A stretch of 20,412 nt of DNA from Parvularia atlantis (taxonomy: Eukaryota > Opisthokonta > Rotosphaerida). The position numbers and the translations under genes are program-made. Where the stretch lies: contig CALSCO010000930.1 of NCBI GenBank assembly GCA_943704415.1, positions 1 to 20,412 on the forward strand. The letters are read 5' to 3'. Numbering within the stretch: position 1 is the first letter of the stretch; the number at the start of each line of letters is the position of its first letter. Positions 1 to 9,841 of this stretch are shown here, one piece after another. Below the pieces are notes generated by a model that did not search any database, was not told the DNA's origin, and saw nothing but the letters and a program-made list of their open reading frames with translations.

Positions 1-26
1 GCCTCCCCGCCTCCCCGCCTCCCCGC
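1..26. repeat. CCTCCCCG short tandem repeat
   Basis: Three tandem copies of an 8-bp unit (CCTCCCCG) occupy the first bases of the window, in intron or upstream coding sequence of the transporter gene. Low-complexity pyrimidine-rich DNA with no evident function. Confidence 0.7.
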
Positions 27-1656
27 CCGCTCGTGCCGCGGACGCTTCGTGCTGCGTCGCGTGCGCCTGCTGTGTGTGCGAGCCGCATCGCGCCGCTCGT
101 GCCGTCGCTCCCGCGTGGCCCCTCGTCCTGCCGCTTCCGGCTAAGCGCGTTGCCCACGAACAGACGCGGCCGGTCGAGGCGCTGCGCAGCCTGCTGCCGG
201 CGCCGTCGTTGCTGCGGCTGGTGGTGATCGTGCTGCTGTGGTGCGTGCAGCAGCAGGGCGAGAGGCGACAGCGCCGTGCGTGACACGTGCGTGCCGTCGT
301 CGCAGGTACACGTGCAGCTCGCTCACCAACAACATCGGCAAGAACATCTTTGACCACTTCCGCTACCCGATCTCGCTCACCGTGGCGCAGTTTGGCTTCG
401 TCGCGCTGTTTGCGCTCGCGTACTGTGCGTGGCCGCCGCCGTCGTGCAGCATTCGACCACCATTGACCAGGATGCGCCGCGCACAGCCAAGACCGGCGTC
501 ACGCTCACCGACGGCACCGTCGCCGCCATCCTCCCGCCCTCGCCCACCATCCTCCGCACCGTCGGCCCGCTCGCCGTCTTCAACATTCTCGGGCACGTGC
601 TCTCGGCCGTGTCCATCTCGCGCGTCTCGGTCAGCCTCGCACACACGATCAAGGTGCGGCCGCACTGCACACGTTGTGACCGCCCCCGCTCACATCCCGC
701 GGCGTAGGCGCTCTCGCCCCTGTTCACCGTCGTGCTCTCGAGCATCATCCTGCGCACGTCGTACTCGCTCCAGGTCTACCTCAGCCTCATCCCGCTCATG
801 CTCGGCGTCGTGCTCGCGTGCGTGTCCGACATGACGTTCGAGATGACCGGGCTGTACGCCGCGCTCGCCTCGAGCCTGGTGTTTGTGCTGCAGAACCTGT
901 TCTCGAAGAAGGTGCGGCGCCCGCAGCGCGCACGCCCGCGCACGCCAATCATCCGCCCGCGCCGCAAGGTCTTCACCGACAAGTGGATGGACGAGCTCAA
1001 CCTGCTGTTCTACTCGTCTGTGGCCTCGTTCATCTTCATGGTGCCCATGTGGATCTACTACGACGGCCTTGAGCTCTACGCGCTCGAATGGCGGCCGCTC
1101 ACGACCGACATTATGCTGCAGCTCCTGCTCAACGGCATGACGCACTTTGGGCAGAACATCTTTGCCTTTTCGCTCATGACGCTCGTATCGCCCGTGACGT
1201 ACTCGGGTGCGCCCGCTGCCCCCCCCCCCCCCCCCCCCCCCCCCGCGCTGCGACCCCGCGGCCCGGCTGACGCGCACGCAGTCGCCTCGCTGCTCAAGCG
1301 CGTCTTCATCATCACCATGGCCATCGTCTACTTCAGCCAGCCCGTGACGCTCGTCAACGTGCTTGGGCTGCTCCTGACCTTTGCCGGGCTGCACATGTAC
1401 AACCAGGGTGCGCCGGCGCTGGATCTGCGCGCTCTCTGGCTCACGCACCCAACCGTCGCCAGCCAAGGAGCACGGGCACGAAGGCAAGGGCAGCTCGTCG
1501 TCCCTCAACGGCAACGGCCTTGGGCACGACCACGACGGGCGTGAGTCGCTGCCGCCGCTGCAGGCCGGTGCGGGCAGTGGGCACCTGCTCCCGCGCTACT
1601 ACACGGCCACGACGGCCAACGAGATGCTGCTGCCGCCCGTCTCGCATGCGCGGTGA
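1..1656 (+). CDS. SLY41: SLY41-like triose-phosphate / nucleotide-sugar transporter (SLC35 TPT family), 5' partial
   Basis: Multi-pass Golgi/ER membrane transporter of the TPT (SLC35E/SLY41) family. Supported exons are about 164-240, 306-424, 487-653, 708-911, 969-1206, 1282-1407 and 1463-1656 (stop TGA 1654-1656). No ATG occurs in positions 1-240 in any frame, so the start lies upstream of the window; the CAG at 161-163 may be an acceptor, with 1-163 intronic. Family hallmarks are HTIKALSPLFTVV (across the 653/708 junction), LVFVLQNLFSKK, the LNLLFYSS segment and a last helix ending GLHMYNQ. Several hydrophobic helices follow one another as in the family. The hydrophilic tail is His/Gly/Ser-rich. 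The stretch 912-968 is 57 nt, stop-free and ends in AAG; I read it as an intron because splicing restores the family spacing FSKK-VFTDK, but 19 extra residues are possible. The intron at 1207-1281 holds a 26-C run. Substrate cannot be told from sequence. It converges on UBR1 with 94 bp between stop codons. Confidence 0.85.
1219..1244. repeat. 26-nt poly-C homopolymer inside a transporter intron
   Basis: An uninterrupted run of 26 C lies within the intron 1207-1281, between the donor and a GGCTGAC branch-like site. It is a length-unstable tract, and its length in the assembly may be inexact. Confidence 0.9.
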
Positions 1657-1750
1657 CGCGCCGCGTGACTCGTAATCATTGCCTTCTTTTGTCAGGACAC
1701 ACTTTGCATGCTCGCGATGAAAGGTACAACATACAACACATGCAAGCGGT

Positions 1751-4700
1751 CTATCCGAGGTTCCACCCTTGCGGGCGCTCATTGTTGCGCATGACGTACG
1801 CGGCGATCTTGTGCCCGAGCCAGAGGTTGCGCACCTCGTTCAGCCGGCGCGCGTTGAGCACGAGCGGGCGGCCGCGGCTGCAAGCCGCGGTCAGGCCGCA
1901 CGCCGCGAGCACGCACGCGCACGCACCGCAGGCCCGCGTCCGCCTCGCCGTGCACGTCCAGGTACGGCGCGTTGTGGAACGTGCGCACGTGGTCGTGCGA
2001 GAGCAGCAGCAGGCCCTGCTTGTCGAGTAGGTACAGGCCCGTGCCGCAGTGCCGGCTGCGCGGCCATTTGGTCAGCCACCGTGCGCGCATGACCGGACGC
2101 CGCGCACCTCTTCGCGTGGCTCAGCCAGGCCGTGTCGTCCGAGTGCATGCACCGGCTCTGCGAGCACACGTAGACGTTGCAGACCAGGCACAGCACGGGC
2201 TCGCTGCGGGTTGAGCCGCAGCGCGAGCACGCCGCGTTTGTGCCGCGGCGCAGCAGCACGTCGTAGGCCTTGGGCAGCGGCATGAGGAAGTAAGGGAAGG
2301 GGTGCGGCAGCTGCGGGATCTGTACGCAGCGCGGCAGCAGTCAGCTCGTCCGCCCGCCCTTGCGAGGCGCCCGCACCATGTTCCCGAGTGAGCTGCGCTG
2401 CCGGCGCAAAGCCGAGTAGACGTTGCACCATGACACGATCACGTCAAGCATGCCCGCATCGCGGCCCTCGGTCACAATCGCGAGCGGCGGCAGCTGCAGG
2501 TAGACCATGAGCTTGTCGACCTCGGCCGCGACAGACGACATGGCGCGCAGGCGCTTGCGGATCGGTACGTCAAAGTGCGCGTAGCACAGCAGCGCCGTCG
2601 AGCGCAGGTACGGCAGCAGCATCGCCCGCACGACGCGGCTGATACCCGGGATGACTGGGCGCGCGCTCAGCACGCAAAGGAGCGGCAGGCGAGCACACGC
2701 ACCCTGCGGCAGCGTCACTGTGCCGCAAAGGGCGCGCTCGGCCACCAGATGCGCGAGCCGTGACAGCACCGCGTCCTCGGCGGCGTCCGTGCCTCGGGCC
2801 GCGCTGCGCGCACGGCGATCAGACATGCGCGCGCACCACGAGGCTAGCGCCACGCACGTGCTCGGCGCGCTGCTGTACTGGTTGTGGAGGACGTACGCGA
2901 GAAGGATGCGCACGACCTCGAGGTAGAAGCCGATGCGGATCACGTGCGCGAGGTCGAAGCGGTCCGACGGCATCGCGTAGATGGCCTGCACGAGCAGCGT
3001 GAAGGGGTCGTCCAGGAGCACGACGTCGGTCTCGTTGAGCGATGTCAGCGGTGCGTGCGGGTCGGGCAGGATCTGCCGCGTGTGGCACGTCAGATGCCGC
3101 TCGACGACCGCCACGTGCGAGCGCGCCTTGGACAGCAGCTGGTAGGCAAAGGTCGGCAGGAGGTCGTCGCGGTACGACGCTAATTGCATGATAAAGCCGA
3201 GGATGTCCTCCGAGAAGCTCTTGACCAGGAGCATTGTCTGGTTGCCCGTGTCCTCGCAGAACAGCGTGTCTGGGCGCGCGGTCAGTGTGACGCGCACTTC
3301 AGCGCGCGGACGCACTCTGCCCGTCCAGCTGCTTCTGCCCGCGCGTCGCCGCCTCGGTCGCGCGCAGCGTGTAGGCGTATGCCGAGAGCAGGTGGTGCAC
3401 GTCCGGGTACGCGTTGAGCACGGGCGGCTTGACGGCCGTCGCTTGCTGCAGTACCGAGTACCGCGAGTGGCACAGCCGGATCTTGTTCACCAGCTCGTCC
3501 AGCAGGCTTTGCAACTCGGCCGAGAGCCGGAATGAAGCGTCCGCGGTCGACGAGCCCGCGCCCAGCGTCAGTTCCACCTCGCTCGACAGCGGTGAGCGTG
3601 AGAGGCCGAGCAGCTGCGGTGCCATGTGCGACGCGCCGAACGGGCTGCCAGACAGGGCCGACAGGTTGCGCGCGGCCCCGCGCCCCGTGTTCTGGATGGT
3701 CGACGCGATCATCGTCAGCGAGCGCGACATGCGCTCGCGCAGCGCGTTGGGCAGCGACGTCGGCTGGCTCGCGCTCGCCGCCAGCGCCGCGCTCAGGCCC
3801 GAGACCAGTCGCTGCTGCCGCGGCGAGACATCTGCGTCCGCGCTGGGCGAGCCGCCCAGCCGGGCGAGGTTGTCCACCGAGCGCGAGTGGGCCGACGGCG
3901 AAGGTGTGCGCGTGACGAGTAGGCGCCGCGTGCCCGACATCGAGAACACGCCGAGCTCGCGCCGCTCGTCAAAGCTCGGCGACGTGTTGAGCGACGACGC
4001 GCTGGGCGAGTCGTGCAGCGACATGGCCCGTGCGCCCATCCCGGGCGACTGCCGCCGGCCGCCGCCGCCACTGCTGGTCCGTGCGCCGATCGCGATGGGC
4101 GCCGAGCGCACCACGGGAGACTCCAGTGGCGGGCGCGGGGCCACGCCGGGTGGCGGCTGCGGCGGCGGCAAGGCGTCCATCATCATCGCATCCGCGCGCT
4201 CGCGGGGCCGCTCGATGTGCAGAAAGTCCATCGCGCTGCCCGCGTGCTCAGCCTCGCCGCTGGCCTCATGTGCGAGGCTGGCGCTGCCGTCGTGGTACAC
4301 GTCCCGCTCGTTGCGCAGGCGCACAATCTCCTCGTCGAGGCTGTGTCCATGGGCGCGAGCGTGAGCAAACAAGGGGCCAGTGGCTGCGCAGCGCGCAGAC
4401 AGCACCTCTGCGCCAGGCCACGTGCCTCGTTGAGCCACTCGTCAAAGTGACGGTGCTCGCCGCGCGGCCGAACAGCCAGCTGTCACGGGACACACGTCAG
4501 CAACAGCGCGAGCCAGGGCGTGCTGTTGCGCACCTCGTGCGAGATGACCGGCAGGAGCGTGTTGCAGCACGACTTGCACAGTGGGCATAGGTGCGTCATG
4601 CGCTGCGGGTCGGGTGGCGGCGCGGCGTCGTCGGGCGCCTGGGCGCGGCTGGCAGACGAAGCATGAGCGCGCGCGTACACCACGCAGAACGGGCAGCGCG

Positions 4701-7700
4701 CACGTCGTAAACTGGCGGTAGCATTCGAGGTGCATGAAATGCCCGCATGTGGACACGTGCAGGCCGCGCACGACCTCGCCGGCCGACGGCACCGCGTTCT
4801 GCCCCAGCTCGCGGTCAGGGCCACGCCTGCGACGAGGGTCGGCACGCACGGTAACGTTGCGTGCGTCGTCGGTGTACGTCGGCGAGGGCCACGTCGTGTC
4901 CAGGCCCACGTAGCCGTCGCGCGCAAAGAGCGTCGAGAATAGCACAACCGGATTGAAAGCATCGGCGCTCGCGTGGCTGTGCGTCCGCGTCAGCCGACTT
5001 TCAGAGCACGCGATGAGCGGGAAGAAGGTCTCACCTGAGCACCGGCGACGCCTGCACCATGCACAGCATGCCCACGGCCGCGTTGGTTTGCAGGTCCGTG
5101 CTTGCCTGGCAGAAGATGCACGGCTCGGTCGTGAGCGGCAGAATGCCCTGGCGGCGCGCTAGCCTCAGCCGCGCCTTTGCGAGCATGCGTGCGGGTGCAC
5201 CTCGACGTCGTTGATCGCGGGCAGGAACGACGACAGCGAGCCCGACGGCGCCGAATCGTCTATGTCGTCGTGCAGGTCCTCCTCCTCCTCCTCCTCGGCG
5301 AAGTCGGCCGAGAACGACTGCGCAAAGCTGTGTGCCACGTGCGAACCATTGGCGCGCGTGCGCCCGAAAGAGAGTGAACCGAGCGCGCCTCTTCTGCTTC
5401 TCGGCAAACTCGCGCATGATCTCCTCCTGGCGTCGTCGGCTGGCCTGCTTGCGCTTCGCGGCGTCTTCGTTCTCGCCGGCCATCGCGGCCTCGGCCGATC
5501 GAGGCGCAGTGCGCGTCTGCGCGCCGCTGATCAGCTCTGCGTCCGGGCAGTCGGTCCGTTTGCACCGCGTCGATGGCCGCGCGGGTGGCGTCGCTGCCGA
5601 GCGCGTGCATGCGCGCGAGGATCCAGTCGAGCTGCGGCAGCATCGGCTGGGCCGCGCGCACACCGTGTAGGCGCAGCAGCTCGGCCAGCAGCGTCGTCAT
5701 CGGGCGTGCGTCTGCTGCGGCGTGGCCGTCGCTCATCATGTCGTGCACGGGCACGAGCAGGACGGGCTCGCTGGTCGCGCGCTGCACAAAGTCGATCGCG
5801 GGCCGCACGGCCGCCGCGGCGCCCTCGCGCGCCTCGGTCAAGTCCTGTCGAGCGCGTCAAATCCCGAACGACTACAAGCACGCGCACGACGCGACGCACC
5901 TGCAGCGCCAGAGCCGCCAGGTACAGTGCCATGTCCACGAGCGACTGGTTGCTGTAGGTCGGCGGTGCGGGCGTGGCGTCGTCGACCGCCCGCGGGTGGA
6001 GCTGCTGGTGCTGCTGGTGCTCGAGCATGCGCCGGTGCGCCATGACCGTGTACGCGATCATGCCGACGTAGGTCGGGCAGTGCATCAGCAGGCGGAGGCG
6101 CGCGAACGGCACGTCCATCGCCGCCGTGCGCTTGAAGCGGAAGACGCGCGCGCTCGGGTGGGTCTTGCGGAACTTGCGGTAGCCCTGCTCAGCGGCCGCG
6201 TCAGCGCACGGCGCGGGCGCAGTCGGCCGAGCGCACCTCGTCGGCCTTCTCGCGGTCGGACCGGCGACATGTGAACAGGTACGGGTCAAACTCGTCGTAC
6301 ATCTCGTCGCGCAGCTGGAAGTAGCCGTGATCGCTGCCCTCGGGGAACCTGTGTCGCGGTGCGTTCAGGCTGGGCATGCTGCCGTGCAAGCGCGGGTGCA
6401 CCTGAACTCGGCCACCTCGTTCAGCACCTCGTCAAACTCGACCGTCTCGGACAGGTCGTGGTCGACGACCTTGGCGAGCTCGGAGTGCGTCATGGTGTTG
6501 CTCGCGAGCGCCTGCACGACGTGCTTGCGGATGCACGCGCGAACGTCGCCAATGCTCTCTTGCCAGCGCTCGACCAGCACGGCTGCCGCGGCGACGGGTG
6601 TCACGAAAGCAAGGCAGCGCAGGGGCGTGCGCACCGATGACAAAGTTGAGGCACTCCTCGGCGATGAAGATCGTCTGCGTGACGTCGTGCGGCGTGAAAG
6701 GCTCGGACGAGAACCAGCGCGGCAGCTCGAATGCATGCACGACAGCCTGTTGGCAAACGCGTTGAGGCGCCCGCCGTGTAATTGGCAGCGGCAGCGCACC
6801 TGCAGGAAATGGTCCGGGTTGAGCACGCAGGCGATCGCCTGTGACAGCAGTAGGTCCATCGCTCGCGTGCGGTCGCGCAGCGAAACGCCGACGTAGTGGA
6901 AGCACTGCGCAGCGCGATGAGCGCCGACGAGGCGTATGGCCCGCGGGCGCACCTGGTCGCGCATCGAATAGCCGTTACGGCGCCACATGCCCGCGTTGAT
7001 TTGCGCAACAAACACGGTCGCGGCGAGCGGCGGCTGCAGCAGGCGGAGCAGGTTGACGCTGTCGGCCAGCGTGCGGTGTGGGAAGATCTCGTTGAGGCTG
7101 AACCTGTGCGCGTGTGAGCCACGCAGCAGAGCGAGGCGGCAAAAGCGAGGCGGCACGCACTCGTTCGGCCGGTCTGTCAGCGCCGTCACGAGCAATGAGC
7201 CGAGCATCCAGTGCAGCGGGTTGTGGAACGAGACCGCGTGCTGCGACACGTGCGTGATGACGATCGGGAACTCAAGGTCCTTGCGCACGAAGCAGATCTC
7301 CTGCGACGCCCAGCCCGTTCAGCCGCAGCACGCAGGTGGCGGCGGCAGGCAGGCGCACGTATGACAGCGGCAGCTCCATGCCGGCGGGGATCTGGGTGGG
7401 CGGGCGTGAGCGGCCCCGACGGAAGCGCGGCATGCGAAAAGCGCACCAACTGCACGCCAGACATTTGGTGCGGCAGGGTCTCGTCGTGCGCGAGCGTGGC
7501 CTCGAGCGTCGCGCGCATGGCGTACACCACGGCCATCTTGGCCTCCGCGGCTGCAGAAGGCGCACGTGAGCAGGCTGATGCAGGCGCCCGCCCGCCCGCC
7601 GCGCACCCTCGGCCTCGGTAAAGTTGTCCTTGACCGAGAAGCACGCGGCCATAAGCGGGATCGACCGGGTGATCTGGATTGTGAGCTGGAACGCCCTCAC

Positions 7701-9841
7701 CCAGAGCGCGTTTTCGTACTCGACGTGCGCAAACCGCTCGCGGCGCTGCGTGTCCATGCCCTGAAACAGGCGCAGCAACTGAATGTACCTGCGGCCTAGG
7801 TCAGCCGCCCTTCACGGTGCGATCGCCAGGGCGCGCACTGGTACAGGTGCTCGAGGTGGTGCGCCGCGTAGCGCTGCACGGCCTTCTTGCTGAGGATGTA
7901 GCGCAGGTCGTGGAAGATGTTGTTGTACCTGTCTGACGTGCAGACGGCGTGCGTCAGCAGGATGACCGCGCGCGTGTGGCGCTGGCGCAAGGACGGTGTC
8001 AGCAGCGTGACGGCATATGCACGCGTGTGCGCACGTTGGCCGCCGGGATCTCAGCCTCGGAGAAGTAGCGCAGCAGCGAGTGGATGATCGTGCTGAGCAG
8101 GCCGTGCTCGCGCACGAGCATGGTGGCGATCGTTGGCGTCGTGAACAGTTGCAGCGAGATGTACATAATCGAGCAGTCGGGCTCGTCGTCGTGCTTGAGA
8201 AAGTCGTTGACCAGCTCGGGGTACCTGGCCACGAAGCGCGCGCCTACCACAGCGCCTCAGTCGGTGCCGGCCAGCGGCGCGCGCGGACGCACCCAGCAGC
8301 TGCTTGTACTCGATGTCGTCGAGCAGGAGCGAGTAGAAGAACAGGTCGCGCATGGCCTGCCGCACCGACTTCCACAGGCTGCTGTTGACCGTAAGCAGGA
8401 AGTCGAGCGTGTCTGGCTGGAGCGAGCCTGGGATGCGTGCGTGTGTGCAAGTGGGTGAGCCGGGCGCGCGAGCAGCAGCGCCAGCGCACCGTTGACCATC
8501 GTGAGCGCACACATCGCCCGGCAGACGATTGTGCGCGACGCCGGGTTGGCGACGCACTGTGCACGCAGGAACGAGAAGATGATCTGCAGCCATGCGCTGT
8601 CAGCACCCCTCAGCAAGCCGCCGCCGCTGCGGCACCGTTACGAGGCTCTCGCGGAACGCCGTTGCCGCAGGCAGGAGCGTGGCCTTAAGCTTGATCGCCC
8701 AGAGCAGCTGGCACACGGCGCGGCAGCGCTCAATCGCGCTCGAGACGATGATCGTGTCGCGTCCCTGCGCGACGGCCGTCAGTCCGAGGCGCGTGCGAGG
8801 TGGGCGTGCCAGCGCGCCTCGGTGTCGACGATGTCGGCGCGCCGCTGCGCCTCCGTGTCTGACATGCCCACAGTCGGCGAGGTGAGCTGGGGCCACAGCG
8901 GAGCTGCGTGAGCGCGGTCTTGCGAACGGTCGCGCGGCCGCACCTGCTGGATCACGTCCTGGAACGTGTGCCGGTCGTCGTTGTACAGCACGGCCGCAAA
9001 CAGCGTTGACCCGTTGTTCATCGCCTCGAGCCACGCCGGGTCGACGGCGAGGTGATCGGTCGGGCGGCGGAACGTGCGCACCGTCTCGATGGCGTATCTG
9101 CGCCGCGCCGCGCCGCTTTTGAGTGAACGCAGAGCGCGCTAGTCGGGCACGCACTCGGTGATCGCTGTGAGCAGGTACGCATTGACGCCGGCCGCCGGCC
9201 GCTCGGCCGCGTGCCCTTCAGCCGTGGCGCGCGCGGGTGCGTTGTCCGGCGTCGCGAACGAGCGGCTGTGGAAGCGGCAGTTGAGCGGGCGCTTCCAGGC
9301 CTCGACGTCGCCGCAGTCGCAACAGCCTGCGCCGCGGCGTGCAGCGTCAGCCTCGCGGCGTTGCCGTCGCGGCGGACGGGCGGACGTGCCGTTGCCCATG
9401 CTGATGGAGAAGAAGACGTAGTGGCCCGTGTGCTCCGTGGCCTCGTAACAGCGCGCGCACATGACGCACGTGTCGTCGACGCCGCATGTGCTGCGCGCGG
9501 CTTGGTCAGCACACAGTAGAAAAACAGCAGGCCTGGCGGCGCACGCACCGGCACCGGTACACGATCTCGCCCTTCTTGAACAGGTGCCCGCACACGCTGC
9601 TGACCGCGCCCTCGTCCGCTGCCGCCGCGCCTGCCGCCTCCTGGCCCACGCGCAGCACGGCCGCGAGCGCCGTTGACACGACCTGGTCGGTCTCGGCCGT
9701 GGCGACGAAGCCGTAGGCGGGCGCGAGGCGCGTGAAGAAGCGGCGGACGAGCGCAGGCAGGGCGGGCGGCTGGCTCGCGCGCGCCTCGGCCACAAACTCG
9801 GCCGCGAGGTGTGCGCCGCGCACGGCCGCCAAGCTCTCCAT
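1751..9841 (-). CDS. UBR1: UBR1-type N-recognin, RING E3 ubiquitin ligase of the Arg/N-degron pathway
   Basis: E3 ligase that recognises destabilising N-termini and ubiquitinates the substrate with an E2. I resolve 33 exons, about 2,118 aa, start ATG 9841, stop 1753-1751. Exons: 9841-9549, 9490-9390, 9326-9155, 9097-8944, 8886-8818, 8764-8636, 8583-8490, 8427-8293, 8243-8035, 7981-7839, 7788-7607, 7550-7447, 7391-7359, 7300-6953, 6904-6800, 6746-6635, 6582-6402, 6348-6237, 6184-5900, 5844-5566, 5516-5389, 5327-5201, 5147-5035, 4976-4850, 4798-4704, 4648-4534, 4479-4406, 4340-3316, 3269-2703, 2654-2377, 2319-2108, 2055-1927, 1877-1751. Domains: UBR box about residues 84-152 (CGHLFKKGE, DDTCVMCARC, CDCGDVEAWK); ClpS-like N-domain about 180-270 (VLYNDDRHTFQDVI); middle motifs MWRRNGYS, MTHSELAK, EFDPYLF; RING-H2 about 1175-1295 (PCIFC, CGHFMHLEC, CPLCKSCCNT); disordered insert about 1340-1680; C-terminal Cys-rich autoinhibitory-type domain (CSRCG, LCLVC, NAPYLDVHGEAD, GRPLVLN). 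All exon phases are consistent. Donors at 8641 and 5379 are alternatives for two introns. Confidence 0.93.
3316..4340 (-). other. UBR1: UBR1 giant exon encoding a Ser/Pro/Arg-rich disordered insert
   Basis: This 1,025-nt exon is the longest in UBR1, where most exons are about 70-350 nt. It encodes about 341 residues rich in Ser, Pro, Arg, Gly and Ala with many S/T-P and basic-directed sites (RRQSP, SLHDSP, NTSPSF, TRTPSPS, RSVDNL). It lies after the RING and before the C-terminal domain. The end of the exon (SAELQSLLDELVNKI onward) looks helical and probably rejoins the conserved core. It accounts for most of the excess over the 1,749 residues I recall for human UBR1. Confidence 0.75.
5328..5388 (-). 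other. UBR1: Possible GC-AG intron with a GT alternative (UBR1 intron 21)
   Basis: Read 5388 to 5328: donor GAG|GCGCGCTC gives KQKSFAQSF and an ungapped match to the helical linker of UBR1 proteins. A GT donor at 5379 also keeps frame and adds three residues (KQKRRARFAQSF). The choice is not decided by sequence alone. Confidence 0.4.
8765..8817 (-). other. UBR1: Non-canonical GC-AG intron in the ClpS-like region (UBR1 intron 5)
   Basis: Read 8817 to 8765: donor GAG|GCGCGC, branch GGACTGACG, acceptor GCGCAG, 53 nt. The join gives VDTEGRD, matching the D-x-EGR motif of UBR1 proteins. The only GT alternative (GTCGAC, four codons upstream) would delete that motif. Confidence 0.72.
9327..9389 (-). 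other. UBR1: Non-canonical GC-AG intron in the UBR box (UBR1 intron 2)
   Basis: Read 9389 to 9327: donor GCACGT, branch-like GGCTGACG, acceptor GGCGCAG, 63 nt. Removing it joins SISMGNG to CCDCGDVEAWK, which is the ungapped UBR-box spacing. No GT donor in this interval restores that join. It is a multiple of three and stop-free, so retention would insert 21 residues into the UBR box. Confidence 0.7.

Noticed and set aside
690-1514. Minus-strand 274-codon open frame opposite the transporter
   Set aside because: It is antisense to confirmed transporter exons, is Arg/His/Glu-rich with no domain, and long stop-free antisense frames are expected at this GC content.
2789-2853. An extra 33-nt UBR1 intron within the exon 3269-2703
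   Set aside because: A GTGCGC...GCGCAG pair exists, but 33 nt is shorter than any supported intron here and the sequence reads through in frame, so it is kept as coding.
1751-9841. UBR1 as a frame-broken pseudogene, since its coding frame changes every 100 bases or so
   Set aside because: Every frame change coincides with a 46-65 nt segment bearing a donor, a branch site and an acceptor, and all 33 exon phases fit; it is an intron-rich intact gene.
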